A DNA stretch of 64,000 nucleotides from Pedobacter segetis (GTDB lineage: Bacteria; Bacteroidota; Bacteroidia; Sphingobacteriales; Sphingobacteriaceae), in NCBI RefSeq assembly GCF_016623585.1, contig NZ_JAEHFY010000006.1, forward strand, positions 112,407 to 176,406, in the 5' to 3' direction. Of the stretch, positions 55,229-63,960 are shown piece after piece (the first letter of the stretch is position 1; every line of letters starts with the position of its first letter). The notes under the pieces were generated by a model. That model was not told the DNA's origin. It made no database searches and saw only the letters and a program-made list of their open reading frames with translations. A program made the position numbers and the translations under genes.

Positions 55229-55432
55229 ATGTATATCATTAAAGTTAAAGGAGTAGCAAAAATCCCAGATTATGTGCAGTTACGGGACGAGCAATTTACT
55301 CTTTTGGCATATTTTAGGGTAGATAGGCCCGAAAAGCATTTAGAAAAAGTTGGTTTAGGCGATAAGGCCAATTATATCATGAATATAGTAAAAGACTTAC
55401 CTTTTGGTAAGATCTTAAAATTAGAAATCTAA
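55229..55432 (+). CDS. Small protein coupled to ftsE
   Basis: A 67-residue basic protein (MYIIKVKGVAKIPDYVQLRD onward, ending LPFGKILKLEI) of no recognised domain. It has predicted beta strands at both ends and a helix near KADKANYIMNIVKDL. Its stop codon shares one base with the ATG of the FtsE-like gene, a typical coupling arrangement. A TAACTTTG promoter box lies 4 bases before its ATG. It may be an FtsE accessory factor, by position only. Confidence 0.78.
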   Translation: MYIIKVKGVAKIPDYVQLRDEQFTLLAYFRVDRPEKHLEKVGLGDKANYIMNIVKDLPFGKILKLEI

Positions 55433-56112
55433 TGGTAGGAAACTCGGTAATAAAATTAAACAACATTGATATTTTTCAACAAAAACATTTAGTGCTATCT
55501 AATGTGAACCTGCATGTAGATAAAGGCGAATTTGTTTACTTGATTGGCCAAACAGGATCAGGGAAAAGCAGCCTGTTAAAGATTATCTATGGCGATTTAC
55601 ATATTAAAAATGGCGATGGACATGCCGTTGGTTATGAGCTGAGCAATTTAAAAGAAGGTGATGTGCCTTTTATGCGCCGCAAGTTGGGGATAGTTTTTCA
55701 AGATTTCCAATTACTAACAGATAGAAGTATAGAGCAAAACTTGGCATTCGTTTTAAAAGCCACAGGCTGGAAAGATAAAAACCTGATTGACGAGCGCATT
55801 AAAGATGTGCTGGAAAAAGTAGGCCTAAGAAGCAAGATGAAAAAAATGCCCCATGAAATATCTGGTGGCGAGCAGCAACGCGTGGTAGTTGCAAGGGCTT
55901 TATTAAACGATCCCGAATTAATTTTAGCAGATGAGCCAACCGGCAACTTAGATCCAGAAACATCAGAAGAAATCATGATTTTATTGCGGCAGATCAGTCA
56001 ATCCGGTACGGCGGTATTAATGGCAACGCATGATTATCATATTATCAGAACTTTCCCATCCCGTATAATTAAGTGCGAGAACGGCAAAGTGATAGAAGAC
56101 GCAACCGTTTAA
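55432..56112 (+). CDS. ftsE: FtsE-like ABC transporter ATPase
   Basis: A 226-residue ABC ATPase of the FtsE/LolD class. Walker A is [17 protein letters not shown]-loop near [12 protein letters not shown], signature [17 protein letters not shown] and Walker [13 protein letters not shown] followed by the H-loop MATHDYH. In division FtsE works with the membrane subunit FtsX; no ftsX is adjacent. The gene shares one base with the upstream 67-residue gene. A terminator follows. LolD or a macrolide-type exporter ATPase is an alternative. Confidence 0.86.
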   Translation: MVGNSVIKLNNIDIFQQKHLVLSNVNLHVDKGEFVYLIGQTGSGKSSLLKIIYGDLHIKNGDGHAVGYELSNLKEGDVPFMRRKLGIVFQDFQLLTDRSIEQNLAFVLKATGWKDKNLIDERIKDVLEKVGLRSKMKKMPHEISGGEQQRVVVARALLNDPELILADEPTGNLDPETSEEIMILLRQISQSGTAVLMATHDYHIIRTFPSRIIKCENGKVIEDATV

Positions 56113-56126
56113 AAGCTTATAGCTTA

Positions 56127-56184
56127 AAAAAACAGTCAATTTGGAAGTTTGATTTATTTTAAACTGACAGCTTGACTGTTTTTG
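56127..56184 (+). terminator. Terminator after ftsE
   Basis: AAAAAACAGTCAA (56127-56139) pairs with TTGACTGTTTTT (56172-56183) around a 32-base loop that itself can fold, followed by T-rich DNA. Confidence 0.75.
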
Positions 56185-56233
56185 TTTAATGGCAGTATGT
56201 TTGGTATTTGAGTTTAATTATATCAAAAACATA

Positions 56234-56827
56234 ATGTTTAAGAAAAAGAAGGTTTCAGAAAAAGAAGAACATAACAAAATGGCAGATAACGCAGAAAACC
56301 AAGAACCAGAATATCTTAAAGAAGAGATGAAAGAAGTTAACGAGGCAAGAGTTAACGAAGCTGAAGATAACGAGCCAAGCGAAGCTGACAAGTTAAGAGA
56401 TGAAGTTGCTCAATTAAATGATAAATACCTACGCCTGTTTGCAGAATTTGAGAATTATAAACGAAGGACCAGTCAAGAGCGCAAAGACTTGCTTCAAACT
56501 GCGGGCAAAGATGTGATTGTTTCTTTATTAGGGGTTTTGGACGATTTTGAAAGAGCCGATAAAGCGATGGAAAATGCAACAGAGGTTAAGCCCGTAAAAG
56601 AAGGAATCGAATTGGTTCATCATAAATTAAAATCGCTTTTGGTGCAAAAAGGGTTAGTACCCATGGTAGCGAAAGGTAAAACTTTTGATGCCGATATTCA
56701 TGAAGCAATTACTTCTATACCAGCACCATCTGATGATTTAAAAGGAAAAGTTGTGGACGAGGTTGAAAAAGGATATTTGCTAAATGATAAAGTTATCCGT
56801 TTTGCAAAAGTTATAGTTGGGGCATAA
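56234..56827 (+). CDS. grpE: Nucleotide exchange factor GrpE
   Basis: A 197-residue GrpE that releases ADP from DnaK. An acidic, disordered N-terminus (about 1-60) precedes the long dimerising coiled coil (LNDKYLRLFAEFENYKRRTS), then the four-helix region GVLDDFERADKAM and the C-terminal beta domain LVQKGLVPMVAKGKTFDADI, ending with LNDKVIRFAKVIVG. Of two in-frame starts, the ATG at 56234 (MFKKKKVSEKE) is preferred over 56189 because the upstream 15 residues lack GrpE character. dnaJ follows 91 bases later; dnaK is not in view. Confidence 0.95.
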   Translation: MFKKKKVSEKEEHNKMADNAENQEPEYLKEEMKEVNEARVNEAEDNEPSEADKLRDEVAQLNDKYLRLFAEFENYKRRTSQERKDLLQTAGKDVIVSLLGVLDDFERADKAMENATEVKPVKEGIELVHHKLKSLLVQKGLVPMVAKGKTFDADIHEAITSIPAPSDDLKGKVVDEVEKGYLLNDKVIRFAKVIVGA

Positions 56828-56918
56828 TGGTTTGACGATGAGTCCATTTGATAATGTGATGATGATTATCAAAACATTTTCAAATAGATAAATTAACAAA
56901 TCAACAAATTTAAAATAG

Positions 56919-58082
56919 ATGAGTAAAAGAGATTATTACGATATACTTGGAGTTTCTAAAGGTGCTCCCGCAGACGAGATTAAGAAAGCCTATCGTAAAC
57001 AGGCGATAAAATTCCACCCAGATAAAAATCCGAATGATAAATCTGCCGAAGATAAATTTAAGGAAGCTGCCGAAGCTTACGAGGTATTAAGTAATCCAGA
57101 AAAAAGACAACGTTATGATCAATTTGGCCATGCGGGCACACAAAGCGGGTTTGGTGGCGGTTACGGTGGCGGCGGCATGAACATGGAAGATATATTTAGC
57201 CAGTTTGGCGATGTATTTGGTGGCGGGGGCAGTCCTTTTGATAGCTTTTTTGGAGGTGGCGGCCAATCACGTGGTGGTGGAAGAAGGGTTCAGAAAGGTA
57301 CAAACCTACGCATAAAAGTTAAGCTTACATTAGAAGAAATTGCTAACGGGGTAGAGAAAAAGATAAAAGTTAACAAACAGATTGTTTGTAATACTTGCGA
57401 CGGAACCGGGGCAAAAGACAAAAACTCATTTTCTACCTGTAAAACCTGTGGCGGCCAAGGTGCCGTAAGAAGGGTAACAAATACAATTTTGGGCCAGATG
57501 CAAACTACAAGCACTTGCCCAACCTGTAACGGTGAAGGCACAACTATTTCTTCTAAATGCAATACTTGCCATGGCGATGGTATTACCCGAGGCGAAGAAA
57601 CCATTAGCATAAATATCCCTGCAGGTGTAAGTGAGGGAATGCAACTGAGCATGAGCGGAAAAGGAAACGCAGCACCCCGTGGTGGTGTTCCGGGAGATTT
57701 GATTATCTTAATCGAAGAAATTGCGCATGAATCCTTAAAAAGAGAAGGCATCAATGTGATTTATGATTTACATGTAAGCTTTGTTGATGCAACCCTTGGT
57801 GCCAGCATAGAGGTACCAACTATTGATGGAAAAGCCAGGATCAAGTTAGATCCCGGGACACAAGGTGGTAAAATATTGAGGCTAAAAGGAAAAGGCATCC
57901 CGGAAGTGAATTCTTACCATAAAGGTGATCAATTGGTACAGATAAACATTTGGACACCAAAAATACTAAATAACGAGGAAAGGGAACTTTTAGAGCAGCT
58001 AAAAGATTCTCAAAACTTTAAACCTAGTCCGGGTAAAAACGAGAAAAGCTTTTTTGATAGGATGAAAGAATATTTTGAATAG
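56919..58082 (+). CDS. dnaJ: Chaperone DnaJ
   Basis: A 387-residue type I DnaJ. The J domain is residues 1-70 with [16 protein letters not shown] carrying HPD, then a Gly-rich linker with many GGG runs, then four CxxCxGxG-type zinc repeats ([39 protein letters not shown]), and the C-terminal substrate-binding domains ending in DRMKEYFE. It is downstream of grpE on the same strand, an arrangement typical of the heat-shock operon; no HrcA/CIRCE was found upstream. It is closed by a bidirectional terminator. Confidence 0.96.
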   Translation: MSKRDYYDILGVSKGAPADEIKKAYRKQAIKFHPDKNPNDKSAEDKFKEAAEAYEVLSNPEKRQRYDQFGHAGTQSGFGGGYGGGGMNMEDIFSQFGDVFGGGGSPFDSFFGGGGQSRGGGRRVQKGTNLRIKVKLTLEEIANGVEKKIKVNKQIVCNTCDGTGAKDKNSFSTCKTCGGQGAVRRVTNTILGQMQTTSTCPTCNGEGTTISSKCNTCHGDGITRGEETISINIPAGVSEGMQLSMSGKGNAAPRGGVPGDLIILIEEIAHESLKREGINVIYDLHVSFVDATLGASIEVPTIDGKARIKLDPGTQGGKILRLKGKGIPEVNSYHKGDQLVQINIWTPKILNNEERELLEQLKDSQNFKPSPGKNEKSFFDRMKEYFE

Positions 58083-58106
58083 GATTAAAGCAATCTTAAA
58101 ATAAAA

Positions 58107-58140
58107 AAAATAGCCTGCATTTTAATTGTAGGCTATTTTT
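58107..58140. terminator. Bidirectional terminator between dnaJ and RES gene
   Basis: AAAATAGCCTGCA pairs with TTGTAGGCTATTTTT, with A and T runs on opposite sides, so it can end both dnaJ (plus) and the RES gene (minus), whose stop lies at 58142. Confidence 0.93.
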
Positions 58141-58141
58141 G

Positions 58142-58609
58142 TTAGAAATTCAATTTTAATCTGGTATCAAAATTAAAAGGAACAACATCCATAACCTTAA
58201 TCTTAGCAAATTTTGGATGTAAGGGATTTAATAAATAATTATATTCCCTATCAACTATTGCAGACGGAACTTTTAAAACTGCAGAATTCATATCAGAGAT
58301 CCATTTATTTCCTAATTTTTGGGTAATTGGATAATGTGAAACTATAAACCAATCGGTACTTAATCTTTGCAATTCCTTTAGTTCAATCTCATCAATAGAG
58401 ATAGAGTCCGGAATATCAATAACTGATATAGAAAACTTACCAGAACTTAATGCAGAACCACTTTTATGAGCTAACACCTCTAAACAAGACAAAGAAGCAG
58501 AACCGCCAGTATAGATCATCCCCTCCCCCTCGCTGTTCCATCTTCCCGCAAACCCAGAAGCCACCAATGATTTAGAAAATTTAGTTTGGGATATTCTATA
58601 AACCTTCAT
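58142..58609 (-). CDS. RES-domain toxin
   Basis: A 155-residue RES protein. Characterised RES toxins break down NAD+. The family's Arg/Tyr/Glu/Ser set is visible as GRWNSEGEGMIYTGG, SCLEVLAHKS and KVPSAIVDREYNYLLNP. It is preceded by the antitoxin gene on the minus strand, the stop/start overlapping by one base (58609). NAD+ breakdown is family knowledge; nothing in the sequence itself shows it is active. The two genes lie between dnaJ and dnaE, a typical island for a TA pair. Confidence 0.93.
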   Translation of the reverse strand: MKVYRISQTKFSKSLVASGFAGRWNSEGEGMIYTGGSASLSCLEVLAHKSGSALSSGKFSISVIDIPDSISIDEIELKELQRLSTDWFIVSHYPITQKLGNKWISDMNSAVLKVPSAIVDREYNYLLNPLHPKFAKIKVMDVVPFNFDTRLKLNF

Positions 58610-59055
58610 TAGGCTAAAATACCATGATCAATACGGTTTAATTCATTCATTACCATATTGATACCAGTTATAGAATCTAAAAGATCACTTGGTTTGGCAC
58701 CTATGCCGATATTATGCTGGGGCAGCCAATTTTTAAATTCTTCAATAGAACCAAAAGTATCTAAACCTTTATCATAAAGCTCTAAAAGAAACAATACATG
58801 CTCACTTAAACTTGTACTTAATTCTTTATTATTTGATAAATGCTTTCTTAAAGTTGGCTCCGTAAGATCCAAATTTTTAGCCATATCAAAACGGGTAGAA
58901 CCGCTTATATTCAATAAATCTTGGATAGATGATGATGCCAAGCCTCCCTTTATTACAGAAAGCCTATTTACAGGAGACTCAAAATAAGTTTGATAGGGGG
59001 CTAACGCCTCACTCACAATATTAACCGTATCTTCTAACTCTCCATAAACTTTCAT
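58609..59055 (-). CDS. Xre/MbcA/ParS-type (DUF2384) antitoxin
   Basis: A 148-residue antitoxin partner of RES toxins. The helix-turn-helix-like region reads LDLTEPTLRKHLSN (about residues 67-80) and the C-terminal DUF2384 toxin-binding domain includes LFLLELYDKGLDTFGSIEEF, KNWLPQHNIGIG and KPSDLLDSITGINMVMNELN. The ATG at 59055 (MKVYGELEDT) is chosen over an upstream TTG at 59061, since a TACATTTG box (59059-59066 on the minus strand) immediately precedes it. The gene overlaps its toxin by one base, a coupled operon. It would autorepress by binding its promoter. Confidence 0.9.
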   Translation of the reverse strand: MKVYGELEDTVNIVSEALAPYQTYFESPVNRLSVIKGGLASSSIQDLLNISGSTRFDMAKNLDLTEPTLRKHLSNNKELSTSLSEHVLFLLELYDKGLDTFGSIEEFKNWLPQHNIGIGAKPSDLLDSITGINMVMNELNRIDHGILA

Positions 59056-59058
59056 ACC

Positions 59059-59066
59059 CAAATGTA
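59059..59066 (-). promoter_or_regulatory. TAnnTTTG promoter box of the antitoxin-toxin operon
   Basis: TACATTTG on the minus strand ends 3 bases before the antitoxin ATG, implying a leaderless message if used. No TTG -33 element is clear. Confidence 0.4.
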
Positions 59067-59158
59067 ATATTTTACTTTTTAAATTGAAAATATTTTCACA
59101 TTTTTAATTTAGCATCTTCATATTGCTGCTTTTTACTTTAAACTTTTTACTTCCTGCT

Positions 59159-62134
59159 TTAACCCAAATCAGGATTCCACCAGCCAGATCTTTTCATTTC
59201 AGAAACCTCAACCGTAAAGAAATTAAATTCTTCCGTAACTTTTCCTCTAATCAAATAACATCCTTTCCCTTTAAATGTGTAGCGGGCGGCAATTTCGGGA
59301 AACAAAACTGTATCTATCCATTGGCCTTCTTTATCTAAAAAAGTTCCAAAGAACATGGCATCTCCATGTTTGGTTTTGGCATATTTAGTTGTAATCAACT
59401 GACCAACAATTTCAATCTCTTTGCCTACATGGGCCGGAATATCCTTAGCTAAAATCCCTTTCCATTCTTGTTTTTCCATTAGTTCAAAAGGAGATGAAAG
59501 CATAAAATCCATCAACTCTAATTCATCTAACATATCATTACGTTTATCATAATGCAGCTCGGGAATTTTAAAATCAGACTTAGATTTAGTGTTAAAAAGC
59601 TTGTTCTGTACAGCCACAACAGGCTTTTTGTTCGTTAAGAAATGTGCATCCCATAATAATGCTTGTTTAGATTTTTTTGTAAAACGAAATGCGCCAACCC
59701 TTATCAAAGTAATCAGCTGCTCTAAACCAATAGAAACTCTATCTACAAAATCATTGATGCTTTTAAAATTGCCACTACGGTTTCTTTCCGATAAAGCATT
59801 TTCTATTAATTTAGATTCTAAACCTTTAACATGGGTAAAACCTAAAAAAATAACATCTTCGTTTATTGAAGTTAACCAGACACTATTGTTTAGACATGGG
59901 GCTTCAAGTTTTGCACCTGCCCTTTGTGCCTCTTGTACATATAATCCAGTATGGTAAAATCCCCCAAAATTATTGATCACGCCTACCATAAATTCTAATG
60001 GAAAATATGCTTTTAAATACATACTTTGGTAACTTTCTACCGCAAATGAAGCAGAGTGCCCCTTTGCAAAAGAATAACCAGCAAAAGATTCTATCTGTCG
60101 CCAAACCTCAACCGCTAATTCTCTTGTTCTTCCCAATTCATCACAATTAGAAAAAAACTTATCCTTTACCTTTTGAAATTCTTCTCTAGAACGATACTTG
60201 CCAGACATTCCCCTTCTTAAAACATCAGATTCTCCTAAACTTAAACCCGCAAAATGATAAGCAACTTTAATCACATCTTCTTGGTAAACCATCACACCGT
60301 AAGTATCCGGCATAATTTCCCATAAAACCGGGTGAGCCAAAGATTTCCCCTTATCCAAGGCATGATGCCTTAAAATATATTCCCTCATCATCCCAGATTG
60401 TGCAACACCAGGCCTTATGATAGAACTCGCCGCAACCAAAGTCAGGTAATCTTTACATTCTAACTTTGCCAAAAGCATCCTCATTGCTGGTGATTCTACA
60501 TAAAAACAGCCAACTAAATCCCCTTTTTCAAGATGTTTAACTATTTTTTCATCTTTCATAAATTTCGGAATATCATGGATGTCGATATCAATCCCTTTAT
60601 TTTTCTTTACGATAGCTAAAGTATCCTTAATATGCCCCAATCCTCTTTGGCTCAAGATATCGAACTTATACAATCCCAAATCCTCGGCATTGTACATATC
60701 AAATTGGCAAATAGGGAATCCTTTTGGAGGATGAGAAGTAGCCGTGTAACGATAAATTGGTTTCTCAGAAATTAAAATCCCACCGGCATGGATACTTAAA
60801 TTTTTTGGGAAATCCTTTATTTGCGAGGCGTGGTTACAAATCTCAAAATCTAATTTGCTTTTCCTTTTATCTGGTATAATTCCATTTTTTACGCTTTTGA
60901 TCAATCCTTCAATTTCGTCCACGGGCAAACCATAAACTTTACCCAATTCTCGCAAAGAAGAATTAATTTGAAAAGTAGTATAAGTAGCCTGCAAGCAAGT
61001 ATGCTCTAAACCATATTTATTAAAAACATAATCTATAACCTCATCCCTATCCTGCCAAGAAAAATCAATATCAAAATCCGGAGGTGTTTTTCTAAAAACA
61101 TTAATGAACCTTTCAAAATATAAATCTAGATCAATAGGATCAACATCGGTAATTTTTAGGCAGTAAGCCACAACACTATTTGCCCCGCTACCCCTTCCTA
61201 TGTAATAAAAACCTTTGTTTAGGGCAAAAGATATAATATCATGGTTAATCAAAAAATAAGATATATATCCTCCTTCTTTAATTACCTTTAACTCCTTATT
61301 TATTCGCTCTCTTACATCCTTTGTAATTTTTCCGTATCGATATTTTGCGCCTTTTTCAACCAAATTAACCAATCTTTCATAATCTAATTTTCCAGAAATA
61401 TCTTTTTCAGCAGCAGCATAAAATCTCGATTTATTTTTGTTCATCCCAAACTTAAAATCTATCATTTCACAGTTTTCCAACAAATTATGAGTGTTTTGTA
61501 CAATTTGCGGATATGCGCCATAATACTTATAAAAGTTCTGTTCATCCAAAAAAACTTCATCAGCCGAAGCCAAGTCATTATCTGATATTTTAGAAATAAT
61601 CGTGTTTTCTTGTATCGCTCTTAATACCTTGTGTAACCGAAAATCTTTTTCATCGGCAAAACTCACGGTATGTAAGATGACTATCTTATCAAGATAATTG
61701 TTCCATTTTTCGAGTTGTAAAAAATGCAGGTCTTTATAACTTATCCCAATAAATTCATTGCTGGTTAAATCATATTCCGTATCGTTTTTAAACGGATAGA
61801 CTATAAAAACATCAGATTCCACTTCACATTTATCATCAAACGGGATTTCCTCTTTTAAATGCTTTGATAGTAACCTATTCAATTTTTCAAAACCATCTTT
61901 GTTTTTAGCTATACCAACAAACTTTTGTACTATCCCGTTTCTAAAATCTATACCTAAAATTGGAAAAAAACACCCTTTTTTATTAAGCCTAAGCGTTTCT
62001 AAACAGCCGGATGTATTATTAATATCAGTAAGTACAAATTTTTCTACACCATGCTTTTTAGCTTGTTGCAAAAGTTTTGATGGCGATAAAGTACCGTGTA
62101 AAAAACTAAAATAACTATGGCAGTTAATAAACAT
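59159..62134 (-). CDS. DNA polymerase III alpha-like (DnaE2/ImuC-type) polymerase
   Basis: A 991-residue C-family polymerase, shorter than replicative DnaE. From the chosen ATG: a PHP-like domain (residues 1-270, starting MFINCHSYFSFLHGTLSPSK), the polymerase palm with YIGRGSGANSVVAYCLK and the catalytic pair in PPDFDIDFSWQDRDEV, then fingers (YGVMVYQEDVIKVAYHFAGL, RGMSGKYRS, KGHSASFAVESYQSMYLKA), and a C-terminal OB-type domain (VGKEIEIVGQLITTKY). The PHP domain has lost canonical ligands (INCHSYF for a HxH motif, LTDINN for LTDH). It starts 4 bases after the dinB stop, so it is in an operon with it; an upstream ATG at 62155 would overlap. Confidence 0.88.
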   Translation of the reverse strand: MFINCHSYFSFLHGTLSPSKLLQQAKKHGVEKFVLTDINNTSGCLETLRLNKKGCFFPILGIDFRNGIVQKFVGIAKNKDGFEKLNRLLSKHLKEEIPFDDKCEVESDVFIVYPFKNDTEYDLTSNEFIGISYKDLHFLQLEKWNNYLDKIVILHTVSFADEKDFRLHKVLRAIQENTIISKISDNDLASADEVFLDEQNFYKYYGAYPQIVQNTHNLLENCEMIDFKFGMNKNKSRFYAAAEKDISGKLDYERLVNLVEKGAKYRYGKITKDVRERINKELKVIKEGGYISYFLINHDIISFALNKGFYYIGRGSGANSVVAYCLKITDVDPIDLDLYFERFINVFRKTPPDFDIDFSWQDRDEVIDYVFNKYGLEHTCLQATYTTFQINSSLRELGKVYGLPVDEIEGLIKSVKNGIIPDKRKSKLDFEICNHASQIKDFPKNLSIHAGGILISEKPIYRYTATSHPPKGFPICQFDMYNAEDLGLYKFDILSQRGLGHIKDTLAIVKKNKGIDIDIHDIPKFMKDEKIVKHLEKGDLVGCFYVESPAMRMLLAKLECKDYLTLVAASSIIRPGVAQSGMMREYILRHHALDKGKSLAHPVLWEIMPDTYGVMVYQEDVIKVAYHFAGLSLGESDVLRRGMSGKYRSREEFQKVKDKFFSNCDELGRTRELAVEVWRQIESFAGYSFAKGHSASFAVESYQSMYLKAYFPLEFMVGVINNFGGFYHTGLYVQEAQRAGAKLEAPCLNNSVWLTSINEDVIFLGFTHVKGLESKLIENALSERNRSGNFKSINDFVDRVSIGLEQLITLIRVGAFRFTKKSKQALLWDAHFLTNKKPVVAVQNKLFNTKSKSDFKIPELHYDKRNDMLDELELMDFMLSSPFELMEKQEWKGILAKDIPAHVGKEIEIVGQLITTKYAKTKHGDAMFFGTFLDKEGQWIDTVLFPEIAARYTFKGKGCYLIRGKVTEEFNFFTVEVSEMKRSGWWNPDLG

Positions 62135-62138
62135 ATAA

Positions 62139-63326
62139 TCAAGTACACATACCATTAAAAGGATTGAAAGATCTAGGGTTTACACCCATCGTTATTGCCC
62201 GATGCACAGATTTATTCCCAAATTTTTTATTGATATGATCTAATGCTTGGTATAACTGGATTTGATTTTCATCATCATTAAACAAATGTATCTGTTGATG
62301 CCCCCTTACCAATTTACTCAATCTTACGCCAATCAACCTGATCAACATCCTCCGGTTATAAAGTTTTTTAAATAGCAATTTAACTTGTGGTATCAATTGA
62401 TGGTCAGATGCACTATAAGGGATTTTAACCTGTTGCGTATAGGTATTAAAATCAGAATACCTAATCTTCACACTTATACAGCCCGTCAAAAAATTCTCAT
62501 TCCTCATCTTAAAACATAAATCTTCCGTCATAGAAACTAATAAACTTTCTAACATTCCAACGTCCATGGTATCCTTATCAAAAGTTTCCTCGTTAGAAAG
62601 AGATTTACGATCGGTATAGGGTACAATCGCAGAATTATCAATCGCATTTGCTTTCTCCCACATCATAATGCCCTGTTTCCCAAAAGCAGACTGTAATAAT
62701 TGTACAGGCATTTGCTGCAAAGTGTAAACCTTTTGTACACCCATTTTTCTCAAACTTTCGCCAGTTTTTTCCCCAATCATAGGTAATTTCCTAACAGGTA
62801 AAGGCGCTAAAAAAGATCTTTCATCACCAAAATTTACGTACTTATAATTATTAGGTTTTGCCAAACCAGTAGCAACCTTAGAAACAGTTTTATTTTTAGA
62901 CATACCAAACGAGATTGGCAGTGATGTCTCTTTAATTATCTTCTCCCTCAACTCTTTAGAATAAGCTAGCGTCCCGTCAAAATCATCAAACCCGGTCATA
63001 TCCATATAAAACTCATCAATAGACGTTTTTTCAAACACAGGGACAGCCTCGTTTATCATCTCTGTTATCTCGATAGATGCCTTAGAATAACTATCGTAAT
63101 CCCCCCTAATAAAAAGCAATTCTGGGCAAAGCTGTTTGGCCAACTTTCCTGGCATGGCAGAGTGTACCCCAAATCTTCTAGCCTCATAACTACAAGATGC
63201 TACTACACCTCGTTCGCTAGATCCACCAATGGCAACCGGTTTGCCATACAAAAACGGATTAGATCGGCACTCAACCGAAACAAAAAAACTATCCAAATCA
63301 ATATGTATAATCTGTTTTCCTTCCAT
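62139..63326 (-). CDS. dinB: Y-family DNA polymerase (DinB/Pol IV type)
   Basis: A 395-residue translesion polymerase. The catalytic sites are HIDLDSFFVSVECRSNP and TSIDEFYMDMTGF; IGGSSERGVVASCSYEARRF, SFGMSKNKTVSKVATGLAKP and the HhH region KLPMIGEKTGESLRKMG follow. The little-finger domain spans about 240-350. The start at 63326 (MEGKQIIHIDLD) matches the usual onset of DinB; 63341 would add five residues. Its stop precedes the DnaE-like gene by 4 bases, an imuB/imuC-like pairing. No LexA-type repressor or imuA gene was found next to it. Confidence 0.93.
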   Translation of the reverse strand: MEGKQIIHIDLDSFFVSVECRSNPFLYGKPVAIGGSSERGVVASCSYEARRFGVHSAMPGKLAKQLCPELLFIRGDYDSYSKASIEITEMINEAVPVFEKTSIDEFYMDMTGFDDFDGTLAYSKELREKIIKETSLPISFGMSKNKTVSKVATGLAKPNNYKYVNFGDERSFLAPLPVRKLPMIGEKTGESLRKMGVQKVYTLQQMPVQLLQSAFGKQGIMMWEKANAIDNSAIVPYTDRKSLSNEETFDKDTMDVGMLESLLVSMTEDLCFKMRNENFLTGCISVKIRYSDFNTYTQQVKIPYSASDHQLIPQVKLLFKKLYNRRMLIRLIGVRLSKLVRGHQQIHLFNDDENQIQLYQALDHINKKFGNKSVHRAITMGVNPRSFNPFNGMCT

Positions 63327-63923
63327 TTCTAAAAACCTCAAAACCCAATTCCATCATCATAAAACAATTAAAATTACAAGGGCATTTTAATAATCCGCCA
63401 GCTGGCGGATCATATTGCACAAGCCTTAGCCACAAGGCCGGTATCCGCTATTATCGTTAACGCAAAAAAAACTAAACAAGAGTTTCAATTATCCACAAAG
63501 CACTTATCAAAAAGTAACAATAAACTTGAAACTTAAATCAAATATAATACTAATATTTTTAGTAATTCAAAGTTATGGAAAACGAATAAGACTGTTCAAT
63601 GAATAACTGGTTAAATAAGCTTTTTCAAATACAGGTTCAGGGAAAGCTAAGAAAAACATCATAACTCAGGTTGAATTGTAAAGATTATCAAGCGGATGGA
63701 GATATAGAAAGAACAAAATATGAGCATATCAATCTCTCTTAAGATATGACATTTTGATTCAGTAAACACTTGTCCGAAAATCACAAAGCATCAGATAATG
63801 TCGATAGCATGTATATCACATGAATACCCTAAAAAGATAAAGTTATTATGGTCCGGAAGTGTCGTCGGTAGGGGCAAAACCCTGAGGGGGATTTATGGGA
63901 TCAACGCATCTATGGCGCCGCAC
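63327..63923. other. Non-coding region between dinB and rRNA operon
   Basis: About 600 bases with no convincing frame. It contains the dinB promoter area and a further dispersed element (63380-63470). The rest (about 63471-63920) is AT-rich with a GC-rich patch near 63850-63920; no tRNA-like cloverleaf was recognised. Confidence 0.6.
63380..63470 (+). repeat. Dispersed intergenic element, copy 6
   Basis: Begins GGGCATTTTAATAATCCGCC and ends ATCGTTAACGCAAAAAAA. It contains the perfect 18-base palindrome ATCCGCCAGCTGGCGGAT (63393-63410) and GGCCGGTATCCGC. Compare AACACTCCGCCAACTGGCGG in the copy at 44203. Confidence 0.75.
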
Positions 63924-63956
63924 AAAAAAAAGCCCCCCTCCGATGTGGAGGGGGGC
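63924..63956 (-). terminator. Rho-independent terminator of the rRNA operon
   Basis: GCCCCCCTCC (63932-63941) pairs with GGAGGGGGGC (63947-63956) around GATGT; on the minus strand the U run follows (A8 at 63924-63931). It lies 4 bases beyond the 5S rRNA 3' end. Confidence 0.95.
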
Positions 63957-63960
63957 GTAG

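Noticed and set aside
63471..63923. tRNA or transposase remnant between dinB and rRNA
   Set aside because: No cloverleaf or transposase motif was recognised; only short frames with no family match.
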